Assembly (NCBI GenBank): GCA_913061205.1
Contig: CAJXVL010000002.1
Coordinates: 1 to 32,794, forward strand
Length of the DNA stretch: 32,794 bases
Direction of reading: 5' to 3'
Origin: an uncultured Flavobacteriaceae bacterium
GTDB lineage: Bacteria > Bacteroidota > Bacteroidia > Flavobacteriales > Flavobacteriaceae
Shown here: one piece after another, positions 8,361 through 16,619 of the stretch
Layout of the letters: every line of letters begins with the position of its first letter
How positions within the stretch are numbered: position 1 is the first letter of the stretch
Translations under genes and position numbers: made by a program
The notes under the pieces: model-generated
What the model saw: the letters and a program-made list of their open reading frames with translations, nothing else
The model's database searches: none
Told to the model about the DNA's origin: nothing

Positions 8361-10097
8361 TTATATTCTACTTTGATAGGTATATAAATCAAAATAACGT
8401 CCTTTTTTAGCAATCAATTCATCGTGTATTCCCTCTTCAACAATTTTTCCTTCTTCAATTACCAAAATCTGATTTGCTTGATGTATAGTACTTAATCGAT
8501 GGGCAATAACTAATGTTGTACGGTCTTTCATTAAGGTATGTAAACTTTTTTGAATAAATGTCTCACTCTCCGTATCTAAATTAGAAGTCGCTTCATCTAA
8601 AATAATAATCTTAGGATCTGCTAATAAGGCGCGTGCAATTGAGATTCGCTGTTTTTGTCCACCAGAAAGCTTTATACCTCGTTCTCCAATAACTGTATCC
8701 AGACCATCTACAAACTTATCTGTAAATTCGTTCACATAGGCACCTTTAACGGCGCTTATCAATTCTTCCTCCGATGCATTGGGGCGAGGAAAAAGAATGT
8801 TTTCACGTATGGTTCCTGCATATAAAAAATCGTCTTGTAATACCACACCCAAATGAGTACGAAAACTACTTAAATTAACTTCTGAAAGATCTATACCGTC
8901 TAAAGTAACAGCACCTTTTGTTGGATTTAAAAAAGTGGCTGCTAAACTAGCTATGGTAGATTTACCAGATCCCGAAGAACCCACTAACGCAGTTACACTT
9001 CCAGAAGGAGCTTTAAAAGATATATTATGCAACACTTCTTTGTTTTCTTCATAACTAAAGGAAACATTATTAAAAACAATATCTCCTTTTATCTCATTTA
9101 AATAGTTAGTTCTAACTTCCGGATTGTCTTCAATGGTCATTTCCATTAACTCCTGAGTACGATCTAATCCAGCCATTGCTTCAGTAAGTTGACTACCAAT
9201 ATTACTCATTTGTACGATGGGTGCAATCATAAATCCTAAAAACAAAGTAAAGGAAATGAAATCTCCAAAGGTCATCGTGTTATCCATCATAAAATAACCA
9301 CCTATTCCCATTATTCCTGCTGAAGCTAGACCTAATAGCAAAGTCGAAGAACTAGTAATTAGTGCAGTCGCTGTTAAACTTTTCTTTACGTTTAAGTATA
9401 GCTTTTCTGCACCTTTTTGGAATGATTTGTTTTCTTGCTCCTCAGCGTTAAAACCTTTTATCACCCTAACTCCACTTAATATTTCAGTTAAACGACCTGT
9501 TACCTCAGCATTGATGACTCCCCTATTTTTAAATATTGGACGTATATATACAAAAGCTTTCATGGCTATAATTGCAAAAATACCAACGGGTACAAGAACG
9601 AACACCGTCATTAATGCATTTATTTTTATTAAAATAATCAAAGAAATTATTGCGGTTATCGAACCTCCTATTAACTGAACCAATCCTGTACCAACGAGAT
9701 TTCGAACCCCTTCAACATCATTCATTACTCTAGATACTAGGGCTCCTGTTTTATTATTGTCAAAAAAATTTATCGGAAGTGATAATAATTTACGTTGTAC
9801 TTGAGAGCGCAATAGATATATCAAATGTTGAGCTTCAACACTTAATAAGCGTGTTAGTGAAAAAGAAGTCAGCGATTGAACCAAAATAGAAGAACAAACA
9901 ATAATAATTAAAATCCAAAGTGTAGATACATCTTTTGAAGGAATTATGTTATCCATTAATGTTTTACTTGCATAAGGCAATACCATTCCGGACAAACTTC
10001 GTATGATAATTAATACCAAACCAACTAAAACAATTTTTTTTCTAGGCCAAATGTATTCTTTGAATGCCCATTTATAGGATACTTTTTTTTTACTCAT
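8361..10097 (-). CDS. ABC transporter, fused permease-ATPase half-transporter (MsbA-like)
   Basis: A 578-residue inner-membrane exporter subunit expected to act as a dimer. The first about 310 residues hold six predicted membrane helices (for example around 21-43, 58-80, 138-180, 245-295), typical of a type-I ABC exporter fold. The nucleotide-binding domain follows, with Walker A GSSGSGKST (Lys379), signature LSGGQKQR (Leu477-Ser478 onward), Walker B LDEATSNLD with catalytic Glu502, and the switch His in IAHRLSTI. All ATPase residues are present. Substrate cannot be read from the sequence; MsbA-like members move lipids or hydrophobic compounds. It has no partner half-transporter next to it, which suggests a homodimer. 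It is transcribed toward the convergent terminator at 8240-8274; 228 bp separate it from the NYN gene upstream. Confidence 0.92.
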   Translation of the reverse strand: MSKKKVSYKWAFKEYIWPRKKIVLVGLVLIIIRSLSGMVLPYASKTLMDNIIPSKDVSTLWILIIIVCSSILVQSLTSFSLTRLLSVEAQHLIYLLRSQVQRKLLSLPINFFDNNKTGALVSRVMNDVEGVRNLVGTGLVQLIGGSITAIISLIILIKINALMTVFVLVPVGIFAIIAMKAFVYIRPIFKNRGVINAEVTGRLTEILSGVRVIKGFNAEEQENKSFQKGAEKLYLNVKKSLTATALITSSSTLLLGLASAGIMGIGGYFMMDNTMTFGDFISFTLFLGFMIAPIVQMSNIGSQLTEAMAGLDRTQELMEMTIEDNPEVRTNYLNEIKGDIVFNNVSFSYEENKEVLHNISFKAPSGSVTALVGSSGSGKSTIASLAATFLNPTKGAVTLDGIDLSEVNLSSFRTHLGVVLQDDFLYAGTIRENILFPRPNASEEELISAVKGAYVNEFTDKFVDGLDTVIGERGIKLSGGQKQRISIARALLADPKIIILDEATSNLDTESETFIQKSLHTLMKDRTTLVIAHRLSTIHQANQILVIEEGKIVEEGIHDELIAKKGRYFDLYTYQSRI

Positions 10098-10325
10098 AAC
10101 ATTTTATTACCATTATTAAGCCAAAAAAAAGAATTATGACATATAGACAAAGTTTTATGAATGGTCTTTGCCAATTGGTGTTTATGTTGTAAAAGGCAAT
10201 CAGTATAATGTAATCGGGAATAAAAAAAAGAACTGACTATTTTAAAACAATTATTTAAATAATTAAAAATCATATTTATTTAGTGCTGCCTTGTATTTTA
10301 TCAGGGTATTATCGCCGTGTTATTA

Positions 10326-11081
10326 TTATTTTTTAGTCCTTGCTGCATGCTTTTCTTTATTCTTCACAAAAACTAATTTATTTTTACTTTTCGAATTTTC
10401 ACGCTGTTCTATTTCGAAGCTTCCAATGGATTTAATCAATGGAGTTAATTTTTCAAATCCATAATTTCGAGAATCAAAATTAGGCTGTTTTTTTTGAATC
10501 AAACTCCCTACATCACCAAGAAACGCCCAACCATCTTCATCTGATGAATCAGTTATAGTCGCAGATAACAACTTAATTACTTTTGAAGTAATTTCATCAA
10601 CGTTTTCTTCAATTTTTTCTTTCGCATTAACATCTTCTTTTTTATGGGATTGTTTCCTTAGGATTTCTATATATATAAATTTATCACAAGCTACAATAAA
10701 GGGTGTAGGAGTCTTTTTTTCTCCGATTCCAATTACTTGCATTCCAGCTTCTCTTAGTCTTGTTGCTAATTTTGTAAAATCACTGTCGCTTGAAACCAGA
10801 CAAAATCCATTTACTTTTTCAGAATAAAGAATATCCATAGCATCGATAATCATAGCTGAATCAGTAGCATTTTTTCCAGTAGTATAGGCATACTGTTGTA
10901 TGGGTGTAATTGCATTTTGAAGAAGTAGATTTTTCCATTTTGACAAATGAGGATTGGTCCAATCGCCATAAATTCTTTTAATGGTTGGATTTCCGTACTT
11001 CGCGATTTCCTCCATCATTTCTTTTACATGAGCAGAAGGGATATTATCTCCATCAATAAGCACCGCTAAATTTGAGTTCAT
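10326..11081 (-). CDS. NYN/LabA-like PIN-fold protein with C-terminal OST-HTH-like region
   Basis: A 251-residue protein of the NYN (LabA/DUF88-like) family, a PIN-type nuclease fold usually linked to RNA cleavage. The acidic residues expected for metal binding are present: Asp10 and Asp12 in LIDGDN, Asp74 in NATDSAM with Asp80 close by, and Asp99 and Asp101 in SSDSDF. A Lys/Glu-rich linker (about 143-162) leads to a C-terminal region of about 165-240 with DEDGWAFLGDVGSLI and FDSRNYGFEKLTPLI, which fits the OST-HTH/LOTUS RNA-binding domain often fused to NYN domains. Cytoplasmic. A 32-codon basic small ORF ends 13 bases upstream, on the same strand, and is probably co-transcribed. The RNA target is unknown. 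Confidence is high for the NYN domain and moderate for OST-HTH. Confidence 0.9.
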   Translation of the reverse strand: MNSNLAVLIDGDNIPSAHVKEMMEEIAKYGNPTIKRIYGDWTNPHLSKWKNLLLQNAITPIQQYAYTTGKNATDSAMIIDAMDILYSEKVNGFCLVSSDSDFTKLATRLREAGMQVIGIGEKKTPTPFIVACDKFIYIEILRKQSHKKEDVNAKEKIEENVDEITSKVIKLLSATITDSSDEDGWAFLGDVGSLIQKKQPNFDSRNYGFEKLTPLIKSIGSFEIEQRENSKSKNKLVFVKNKEKHAARTKK

Positions 11082-11094
11082 ATATTAATTTATT

Positions 11095-11193
11095 TTATTT
11101 AGACTTCTTTAATCTTTTTGCTGCTTTTTTTTCTTTTGGAGTTTTAGCAGATTCTTTTTTTACATTTTTCCTAGAGTCTTTACTTTTTGCCAT
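11095..11193 (-). CDS. Small Lys-rich basic protein, 32 aa, upstream of the NYN gene
   Basis: An ATG at 11193 (reading left) opens a 32-codon ORF starting MAKSKDSRKN and ending AAKRLKKSK, with stop at 11095-11097. About half the residues are Lys or Arg and there is no hydrophobic stretch, so it is a soluble, nucleic-acid-binding type of peptide rather than a membrane one. It ends 13 bases before the NYN gene on the same strand, which supports co-transcription. Codon use is typical of the neighbours (AAA, GCA, TCT). I seem to recall short basic proteins of this kind (MAKSK...) being annotated as hypothetical in flavobacteria, but I cannot confirm homologues here. Chance is the alternative, because AT-rich DNA readily yields Lys codons. 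Confidence 0.6.
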   Translation of the reverse strand: MAKSKDSRKNVKKESAKTPKEKKAAKRLKKSK

Positions 11194-11385
11194 ATTTTTA
11201 ATTTTTAATTTTCTATATGCGGTAATTAATAGTCCCAAAATTGTTAGATAATCAAAAAAAACGATTATCGGTTGAGTTTTGGTAGGTACATCGCATTATT
11301 AAAATGATGTTTATATTACTTTAAAGATAGTATTATTAAGATTATTAAAGGAAGTTTCCAATTAGTTTTATCAACACTGTATTAA

Positions 11386-12879
11386 CTATGAATTTTTAAT
11401 ATTTTTATTCGGAAACATTTTTGAAACTATATATCCCACTACCATTGCCAAAGCAAATGATGGAGCCAGCACATCCAATTCTACAAAATATTTTCCAATT
11501 CCCTCCATATTTGAAAAAACAAATTTAAATATGATTACCGATGCAAAACCGGAAATCATAGAAGCAATCGCTCCTTTTTCAGTATATCCTTTCCAAAAAA
11601 GAGATAAAATGATAACTGGACAAAAAGTAGCTGCAATACCTGACCAACCAAAAATCATGATCCAGAAAATCTGCCTATCTGGATATAGATAATATAGTAA
11701 TACAGCAATACACAATGCCACTAATGCCATACCAACTGTAACTAATCTTGAGAAATTTGTTAAATCTTCATCTTTTAAATCGGGCCTTAATATTTTCTGA
11801 TAAAAATCGCGTGTAATTGCACTAGAGGCAAGAATAAGTAGCGAATCTATGGTTGACATTATTGCAGAAAGTACAATAGCAATAAAAATTGCGACTAAAA
11901 TTGTTGGTAAAAATTCGTTGGTAATTAAACTTAGTACATCTTCACCACCTGTTCCCAATACTGCCTCAGGGTCTTGTCCTTCTGACGTAAAATAGATTCG
12001 AGCAAGTATACCAATTGTTACTGCTGCTGCATCTGTTAACAGTGTAAAAAGCAATGCTACCCATTTGCCTTTATCTATCTCATTTTCACTTTTAATAGAC
12101 ATAAAACGAACATAAACTTGAGGTGAACCTAAGAAACCTAATCCAATCATGGAGAAACCAAGAATTGTAAATAAGTTCAACCAACCGTCATCGCTTCTTC
12201 CCATTATTTGAGTTAAGGTAGGATCAATCGCGTTTAATCCTTCAGTAATTCCAGTACCATGGTCCATAGAGAACCAAACTACAATAGGCAATAACACCAG
12301 GCCGATAAACATCAATATTCCTTGGAACATATCAGACCAAACCGCAGCTACAAAACCACCAATAAAAATATAGATGAGTACAATGCTAAAGCCAACAAGC
12401 ACCCCAATTCGGTAATCAATACCTAACATAGATTCAAACGCAATACCAGTAACATCCATTTGTGATGCGACATAAATAACCACGAAAACTACCAAGACCG
12501 ATGCGGAAATAATACGAAGCGTATTTGTAGAAGATTTAAAATGACTTTGGAGATAATCGGGAATTGTGATTGCTTTATAATCGTCAGAACGCCTTTTAAA
12601 TCGTTTGGCCATAAATTGCCAGGAAATAAAAACACCGAGCAATTCACCAGCAACGACCCAATATCCAGAATATCCAGCGATTGCTCCCATACCAGTTAAA
12701 CCTATTAAAAGCCATCCAGATTCTCCTGTTGCTCTAGCAGAAAAGGCAACAGCCAAAAAACCCATCTTTTTTCCTCCTAGATAATAATCACTCATACTTT
12801 TTACCCTGCGAGAAGCTAAAATTCCAATTAGAAATAGAATAGCGACATAAATTGCTAGAACAGTAATTTTTATAATCAT
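11386..12879 (-). CDS. Sodium:solute symporter (SSS family, PutP-like)
   Basis: A 497-residue inner-membrane Na+-coupled transporter with about 13 predicted helices spread over its length. Family signatures: the TM2 region SARATGESGWLLIGLTG, the central IYIFIGGFVAAVWSDMFQG, and the TM8/loop segment SAIMSTIDSLLILASSAITRDFYQ, which closely resembles the Na+-site helix of E. coli PutP. By memory alignment, the Na+-binding Asp55 of PutP (ASDMSGW) falls on Gly52 here, with Glu53 next to it, so it is PutP-related but not safely a proline transporter. Substrate is unassigned. The gene is monocistronic by spacing: 192 bp before the small ORF downstream and a 283-bp gap upstream that holds a gene remnant. 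Confidence 0.9.
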   Translation of the reverse strand: MIIKITVLAIYVAILFLIGILASRRVKSMSDYYLGGKKMGFLAVAFSARATGESGWLLIGLTGMGAIAGYSGYWVVAGELLGVFISWQFMAKRFKRRSDDYKAITIPDYLQSHFKSSTNTLRIISASVLVVFVVIYVASQMDVTGIAFESMLGIDYRIGVLVGFSIVLIYIFIGGFVAAVWSDMFQGILMFIGLVLLPIVVWFSMDHGTGITEGLNAIDPTLTQIMGRSDDGWLNLFTILGFSMIGLGFLGSPQVYVRFMSIKSENEIDKGKWVALLFTLLTDAAAVTIGILARIYFTSEGQDPEAVLGTGGEDVLSLITNEFLPTILVAIFIAIVLSAIMSTIDSLLILASSAITRDFYQKILRPDLKDEDLTNFSRLVTVGMALVALCIAVLLYYLYPDRQIFWIMIFGWSGIAATFCPVIILSLFWKGYTEKGAIASMISGFASVIIFKFVFSNMEGIGKYFVELDVLAPSFALAMVVGYIVSKMFPNKNIKNS

Positions 12880-12968
12880 GTGTTTTATTTAGTTAGCTTT
12901 TAAAATAAGTATTTAATATTTAAATTATATTAACGTAAAAATTTAATGTTTAAAATAATTAGTTTGAA

Positions 12969-13112
12969 TTAATTTTTAGCCAAAGTACTATTAATTTTAA
13001 ACCACTGATACGTAACAATGCAAATATAAGAAGCATCTACTTTTTGACCTAAGGTATTAACTTGTTCATCACTTAGTTCTCCAATGGCATATTTAAAGAA
13101 ATTTATTTTGTT
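12969..13112 (-). pseudogene. Remnant of a gene C-terminus (LpoB/CsgG-like style)
   Basis: Between the symporter and the TPR lipoprotein, the minus strand reads open from just after a stop at 13113-13115 down to a stop at 12969-12971, about 47 codons without an ATG. The peptide looks like real protein, not noise: it contains YAIGELSDEQVNTLGQKVDA then SYICIVTYQW. The pattern 'deqv..lGqk..a.yicivt' reminds me of the alpha-beta element in LpoB/CsgG-like and related Bacteroidota outer-membrane proteins. That family link is a guess. The lack of a start codon and the stop directly upstream suggest a decayed gene end. The remaining bases of 12880-13162 are AT-rich with nothing else recognisable. Confidence 0.5.
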
Positions 13113-13162
13113 TTACATAAGGACATTTTAACGATAATAAAGAACGAATTTTATCATTTTTT

Positions 13163-14680
13163 TTAAATGGTAGCCTTTTTTAACCCAGTTACAACAAGGG
13201 TTCTATTCGGGTTCATTTTTAATGACTTTTCATATTGAAGTTTAGCTTCTCTCATTCGGTTTTGGCTCAATAACCAATCAGCATATAATTCTCTTGTTGG
13301 TTTTTGAATGGATGGAGGACCATAACTATAACTTATACTTTCGTTTAATACTATTGATTTTAAAAAAAATGCTTCTGCCTGTTCCAAATCGTTATTCAAA
13401 TTTGCTCGTAAAGCCAAAAGTTGATTTTGTCTTACTTGAGCTCCCACCAAATCACTTTGGGTAGCAACGCCTCTAGAAATTCCTGAACAAAAAGAACCTC
13501 CTTGATCAGATGCTATATAGGATTCTCTCTTATAATCATTTTCTAAGGTTGCTATTGCTTGGTCTAATTCATATATATCTCCCTTTTTATAAGCCTTCAT
13601 TCCTTCTATAAAATAATATTGAGAACGTATAGAAACATTTAAATCAGTAATATCAAATTCAATATTTGCTTCATCACTATCCCAGTTTTCAGAGTTTATT
13701 AAATAAGTTCCTTTTAAATAAACTAAATGTGATCTCCCTTTTTTTGAAGGTGTTTCGCTTGCAAGTTTATCTATGATCAAAAGCATGTTTTTCGCTTCTT
13801 CCATATTTTCTTTTTGAAGATACCCATATTGCAACCAATGATAAGCATGATAACCTCTCGCATTGTTATCAAGATTCTTTCGTTCCATCCTATTAATACT
13901 TGCTTGGTATGAATTAATATTTGAAGAAATTACTTCATCCCACATACCCATTGCTACATAAATATGAGAGGGCATATGAAGTGCATGACTAGCTTCAGGT
14001 GCTACTTTAGCATAAGAATTGGCAGCATTTAATGCAAGATGTGCATGAGCTGGATCATCATAAGAGTGAATTAAGTAATGAAGTGCTCCCGGATGGTTCG
14101 GATTTTCCTCTATAATGCCTTTTGCAATTATAGCTCCTTTACCATAAATTGCATCATCTCTTCCATCTGGTACACTGCCTAAAAGAGAAAGTGCATAGAA
14201 AGCAGAAATTTCATGATTGTTAGGGTATTTTTCAGACAGCTGTTCCATATACTGAGCATATTTTAAATCTCGTCCTTTTTTTTCTAATATGGGTTGATAC
14301 AATATTTGAACAGCTTTAATAAAATCTAACTCAAGGTCAGAACTTCTTTTCTTATAATCAAATTTTTCTAATTTTTTTAATGATGTTGTTGCTTTTTCAA
14401 AATCTTGATCGCTCCATAAAGTGTGATTATAGGTCATGGCTTCACCCCAATAGGCCATGGCCATTTTCGAATCAGTTTCTTGAGCTTGTAAAAATGATTC
14501 TCTTGCATCTTCATATTCAAATGAATGTAATAGCAATAAACCTTTTTCAAAATAATTAGCTGCTTCTGTATTTCCAGTTACCTTAATATCTATGGAACCT
14601 AAAAGATTTGTTTTAACCTTGTCTTCTTTACAATTTATAAACAATAGAAAACTGAGAAAAATAATAATATTTGTTTTCAT
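13163..14680 (-). CDS. Tetratricopeptide-repeat lipoprotein, probably surface-exposed
   Basis: A 505-residue lipoprotein. The signal peptide ends in a lipobox at LFINC (Cys17). The residues after it, KED, match the K-(D/E)2 form of the surface lipoprotein export signal described in Capnocytophaga, so the product may sit on the cell surface rather than inside the outer membrane. TPR-type helices lie near 38-85 (FEKGLLLLHSFEYEDARESF), in the middle (HALHMPSHIYVAMGMWDEVI) and at the C-terminus (about 425-500, ELYADWLLSQNRMREAKLQY). No enzyme motif is visible; TPR proteins normally mediate protein contacts. It starts 51 bp after the stop of the oxidoreductase on the same strand, so the two are likely co-transcribed. 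Its actual role is unknown. Confidence 0.87.
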   Translation of the reverse strand: MKTNIIIFLSFLLFINCKEDKVKTNLLGSIDIKVTGNTEAANYFEKGLLLLHSFEYEDARESFLQAQETDSKMAMAYWGEAMTYNHTLWSDQDFEKATTSLKKLEKFDYKKRSSDLELDFIKAVQILYQPILEKKGRDLKYAQYMEQLSEKYPNNHEISAFYALSLLGSVPDGRDDAIYGKGAIIAKGIIEENPNHPGALHYLIHSYDDPAHAHLALNAANSYAKVAPEASHALHMPSHIYVAMGMWDEVISSNINSYQASINRMERKNLDNNARGYHAYHWLQYGYLQKENMEEAKNMLLIIDKLASETPSKKGRSHLVYLKGTYLINSENWDSDEANIEFDITDLNVSIRSQYYFIEGMKAYKKGDIYELDQAIATLENDYKRESYIASDQGGSFCSGISRGVATQSDLVGAQVRQNQLLALRANLNNDLEQAEAFFLKSIVLNESISYSYGPPSIQKPTRELYADWLLSQNRMREAKLQYEKSLKMNPNRTLVVTGLKKATI

Positions 14681-14731
14681 AATTATTTGATTTTAATAGG
14701 TGTCATTTATTTAAGTTAATCAAGCTGTTTG

Positions 14732-16312
14732 CTATAGTTTCTTTAAAATATTCTTACCAGTTATTGCCATTGCAGTTAATACTCCTGAAAATAAAGCACC
14801 ACCTACACCAGCAGTTACAATATCTTGACCTGTAAGATAAAAGTTTTTTATTTTTGTTCTTGGCTTTAAAAAAGGCTGTCTAAACCTAGAAGGACTGTGA
14901 TCCAAACCATATACTTCACCATTATTATAATTGACAAAATGTTTAGTGGTAAGAGGAGTCGATAACTCATAACAATTAATTTTACCTTCAAGTTGAGGGA
15001 GTTGTTTATATAAAACTTTTAATAATCGCTTCGCTATATTTTTTTTTATAGATTCGTATTCTTCACCTCTTTTCATCCATTTTGAATCAGACCATGTATC
15101 AAATATCTCATAAGGTATTAAAGTTATAATATCTACCGTACTTTTACCTGGATATCTATTGGACCAATCTGGATCTTTTGCTGAGGGAAACGAAAGGTAA
15201 ACCAATGGAAAATCCTGGTTTAAATCGTCTAAATAATTCTTAACATTACTATCATGGTCTCCTTCTTTTGGATATACCCAATAGTTTGTTTTAGGAATAT
15301 TTAATTCCTCAGGAGAACCTTCTAGACCAATATACAGGCTCACATGTGCTACCGATGGTTTTACTTTTTGAAGTTGTTTTTTTAACTGGTGTTTCTTTAC
15401 TATTTCAAATGGTAAAAGTTGATTATAAGTAGTATTAATTCCAGCATTACTAACAATACTTTTAGCATAAATAGATTTTCCATCTATCATTTTTACACCA
15501 ATAGCTTTATTATTATTAATAATCACTTCAGCTACTTCAGCTTTAGTTAATATGGAACCTCCAGAAGCTTCAATAACTGGATCTATAGTTTTTACAATTT
15601 GTGAAGAACCTCCAATTGGAAAACTACCTCCATCAAAATAATGTCTTACTACAGAAGCATGCATAGAGAAACTGCTCTGTTTTGGTGGCAATCCATAATC
15701 TCCATATTGTCCTGTAAGAACTTTTATTAATTTTTTATTTGAAGTTAAAGAACCTAATACCTCGTCTGTTGTTTTATCTGAAAATTTGTAAAATGGTTTT
15801 TTTAAAATTCCACCAAAAATTGACTCCAAAAAAGGTGAAATAGCTTTACTAATATAATAATTTTTACTGGTTCTTACCGCCTTAAAAACCAAATCTACAT
15901 ATTGATGAATTGCTTGTTCTTCCTCAGGAAAATAAGAAATCAATTTTTCTTTAAAATTTTCAACCCCCTTCATAAAATCGAAATGCTCATCGCCAATAAT
16001 TATTCGATCGTAAACGGCTCCCATATCTGCCCACTTTAATTCTCCATTGGTCACATAGTCAAACAATTTCTTTAAAATGCCTTTTTCTCTTTGAACCTCT
16101 CCTACATAATGTATTCCTACATCCCATTCATAATCTTTTCGCTTAAAAACATGGGTAAAACCACCAGCAGTATAATGACGCTCTAAAACCAATACTTTTT
16201 GTCCTTGTTTTGAAAGTATTGCTGCAGTTGCTAAGCCTCCCATTCCAGAACCAATAACTATGGTATCGTATGCATTTTGTAATTGAGGATTTTTTTTGTA
16301 GGATTGAATCAT
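14732..16312 (-). CDS. FAD-dependent oxidoreductase, CrtI/retinol-saturase-like
   Basis: A 526-residue flavoprotein of the phytoene desaturase/all-trans-retinol 13,14-reductase-like group. The N-terminal dinucleotide fold is clear: IVIGSGMGGLATAAIL (Gly21, Gly23, Gly26) followed by LVLERHYTAGGFTH. The C-terminus carries the matching FAD-binding motif FYLTGQDIVTAGVGGALFSG. The middle of the protein is the variable substrate region. The family reduces or desaturates polyene or isoprenoid double bonds; the substrate here cannot be read. No crt genes are nearby, so a classical carotenoid cluster is not indicated. It is divergent from the MarR/beta-oxidation operon. A 25-codon ORF ends 3 bases upstream of its ATG, and the TPR lipoprotein follows 51 bp downstream. 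Confidence 0.88.
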   Translation of the reverse strand: MIQSYKKNPQLQNAYDTIVIGSGMGGLATAAILSKQGQKVLVLERHYTAGGFTHVFKRKDYEWDVGIHYVGEVQREKGILKKLFDYVTNGELKWADMGAVYDRIIIGDEHFDFMKGVENFKEKLISYFPEEEQAIHQYVDLVFKAVRTSKNYYISKAISPFLESIFGGILKKPFYKFSDKTTDEVLGSLTSNKKLIKVLTGQYGDYGLPPKQSSFSMHASVVRHYFDGGSFPIGGSSQIVKTIDPVIEASGGSILTKAEVAEVIINNNKAIGVKMIDGKSIYAKSIVSNAGINTTYNQLLPFEIVKKHQLKKQLQKVKPSVAHVSLYIGLEGSPEELNIPKTNYWVYPKEGDHDSNVKNYLDDLNQDFPLVYLSFPSAKDPDWSNRYPGKSTVDIITLIPYEIFDTWSDSKWMKRGEEYESIKKNIAKRLLKVLYKQLPQLEGKINCYELSTPLTTKHFVNYNNGEVYGLDHSPSRFRQPFLKPRTKIKNFYLTGQDIVTAGVGGALFSGVLTAMAITGKNILKKL

Positions 16313-16315
16313 AAA

Positions 16316-16393
16316 TTAAGTGTATTTCTGTGTTAACTTTCCACCTAACCAACCCATAATAAAAGCGAGAACATTTTTAAGAATTCGATTCAT
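16316..16393 (-). CDS. Candidate 25-aa hydrophobic peptide ORF upstream of the oxidoreductase
   Basis: An ATG at 16393 (reading left) opens 25 codons beginning MNRILKNVLAFIMGWLGGKL, with stop at 16316-16318. That is a plausible single membrane or amphipathic helix with basic ends. The stop lies 3 bases before the oxidoreductase ATG, so the two would be translationally coupled. A consensus minus-strand -7 box (TAAATTTG) lies at 16443-16450, about 50 bases upstream of its ATG. It could be a real small membrane protein, a leader peptide or a chance ORF. I do not recognise it. Confidence 0.4.
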   Translation of the reverse strand: MNRILKNVLAFIMGWLGGKLTQKYT

Positions 16394-16442
16394 AGAAAGT
16401 TGTTTTTATGCTTAATATCCCTATTAAAATTATAGTTAAAAC

Positions 16443-16450
16443 CAAATTTA
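16443..16450 (-). promoter_or_regulatory. Possible -7 box for the oxidoreductase transcript
   Basis: The minus strand reads TAAATTTG, a full match to the Bacteroidota TAnnTTTG box. It is suitably placed upstream of the 25-codon ORF and the oxidoreductase. I see no matching TTG at the usual -33 spacing, and such matches also arise by chance in AT-rich DNA. Confidence 0.35.
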
Positions 16451-16580
16451 CTAAAAAGAATAAAGAAATTTTAATTTTAAAGAATCAATATATGAATTAT
16501 CAATGGTTTTGCTAAGTAATCGCAGTCATGTTTTCTATTTATTTATTTATTTTAATCTATCATAAATTTTAAAACCTATT

Positions 16581-16598
16581 TACTATGCACGCATAGTA
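16581..16598. promoter_or_regulatory. Perfect inverted repeat, probable MarR operator
   Basis: TACTATGC-AC-GCATAGTA: two perfect 8-bp arms around a 2-bp centre. It lies 9 bases upstream of the -7 box at 16608-16615, so it covers about the -20 to -40 promoter region, and it ends 21 bases before the MarR ATG. Size and symmetry fit a dimeric winged-helix repressor. I infer autoregulation of the whole beta-oxidation operon. The rest of 16400-16580 holds nothing I recognise. Confidence 0.78.
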
Positions 16599-16607
16599 TT
16601 TTTTATG

Positions 16608-16615
16608 TATATTTG
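16608..16615 (+). promoter_or_regulatory. -7 promoter box TATATTTG of the beta-oxidation operon
   Basis: An exact match to the Bacteroidota sigma-A box TAnnTTTG, four bases before the ATG of the MarR gene. With transcription normally starting a few bases after this box, the mRNA should begin at or next to the ATG (leaderless). Confidence 0.65.
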
Positions 16616-16619
16616 AAAA

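Noticed and set aside
10249..10264. 16-base perfect palindrome AATTATTTAAATAATT between the NYN and ABC genes
   Set aside because: Pure A/T palindromes of this size are expected by chance in such AT-rich DNA; there is no T-run and no promoter box tied to it. The rest of 10098-10325 shows nothing clear.
11247..11269. Inverted repeat GATAATC / GATTATC with a poly-A loop between the symporter and the small ORF
   Set aside because: The stem is 7 bp of mostly A/T and the T's on the minus strand lie in the loop rather than after the stem, so it is not a convincing terminator.
16143..16352. 69-codon ORF overlapping the oxidoreductase start in another frame
   Set aside because: It overlaps the FAD-binding fold coding sequence. 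The 25-codon ORF at 16316-16393 fits the junction better.
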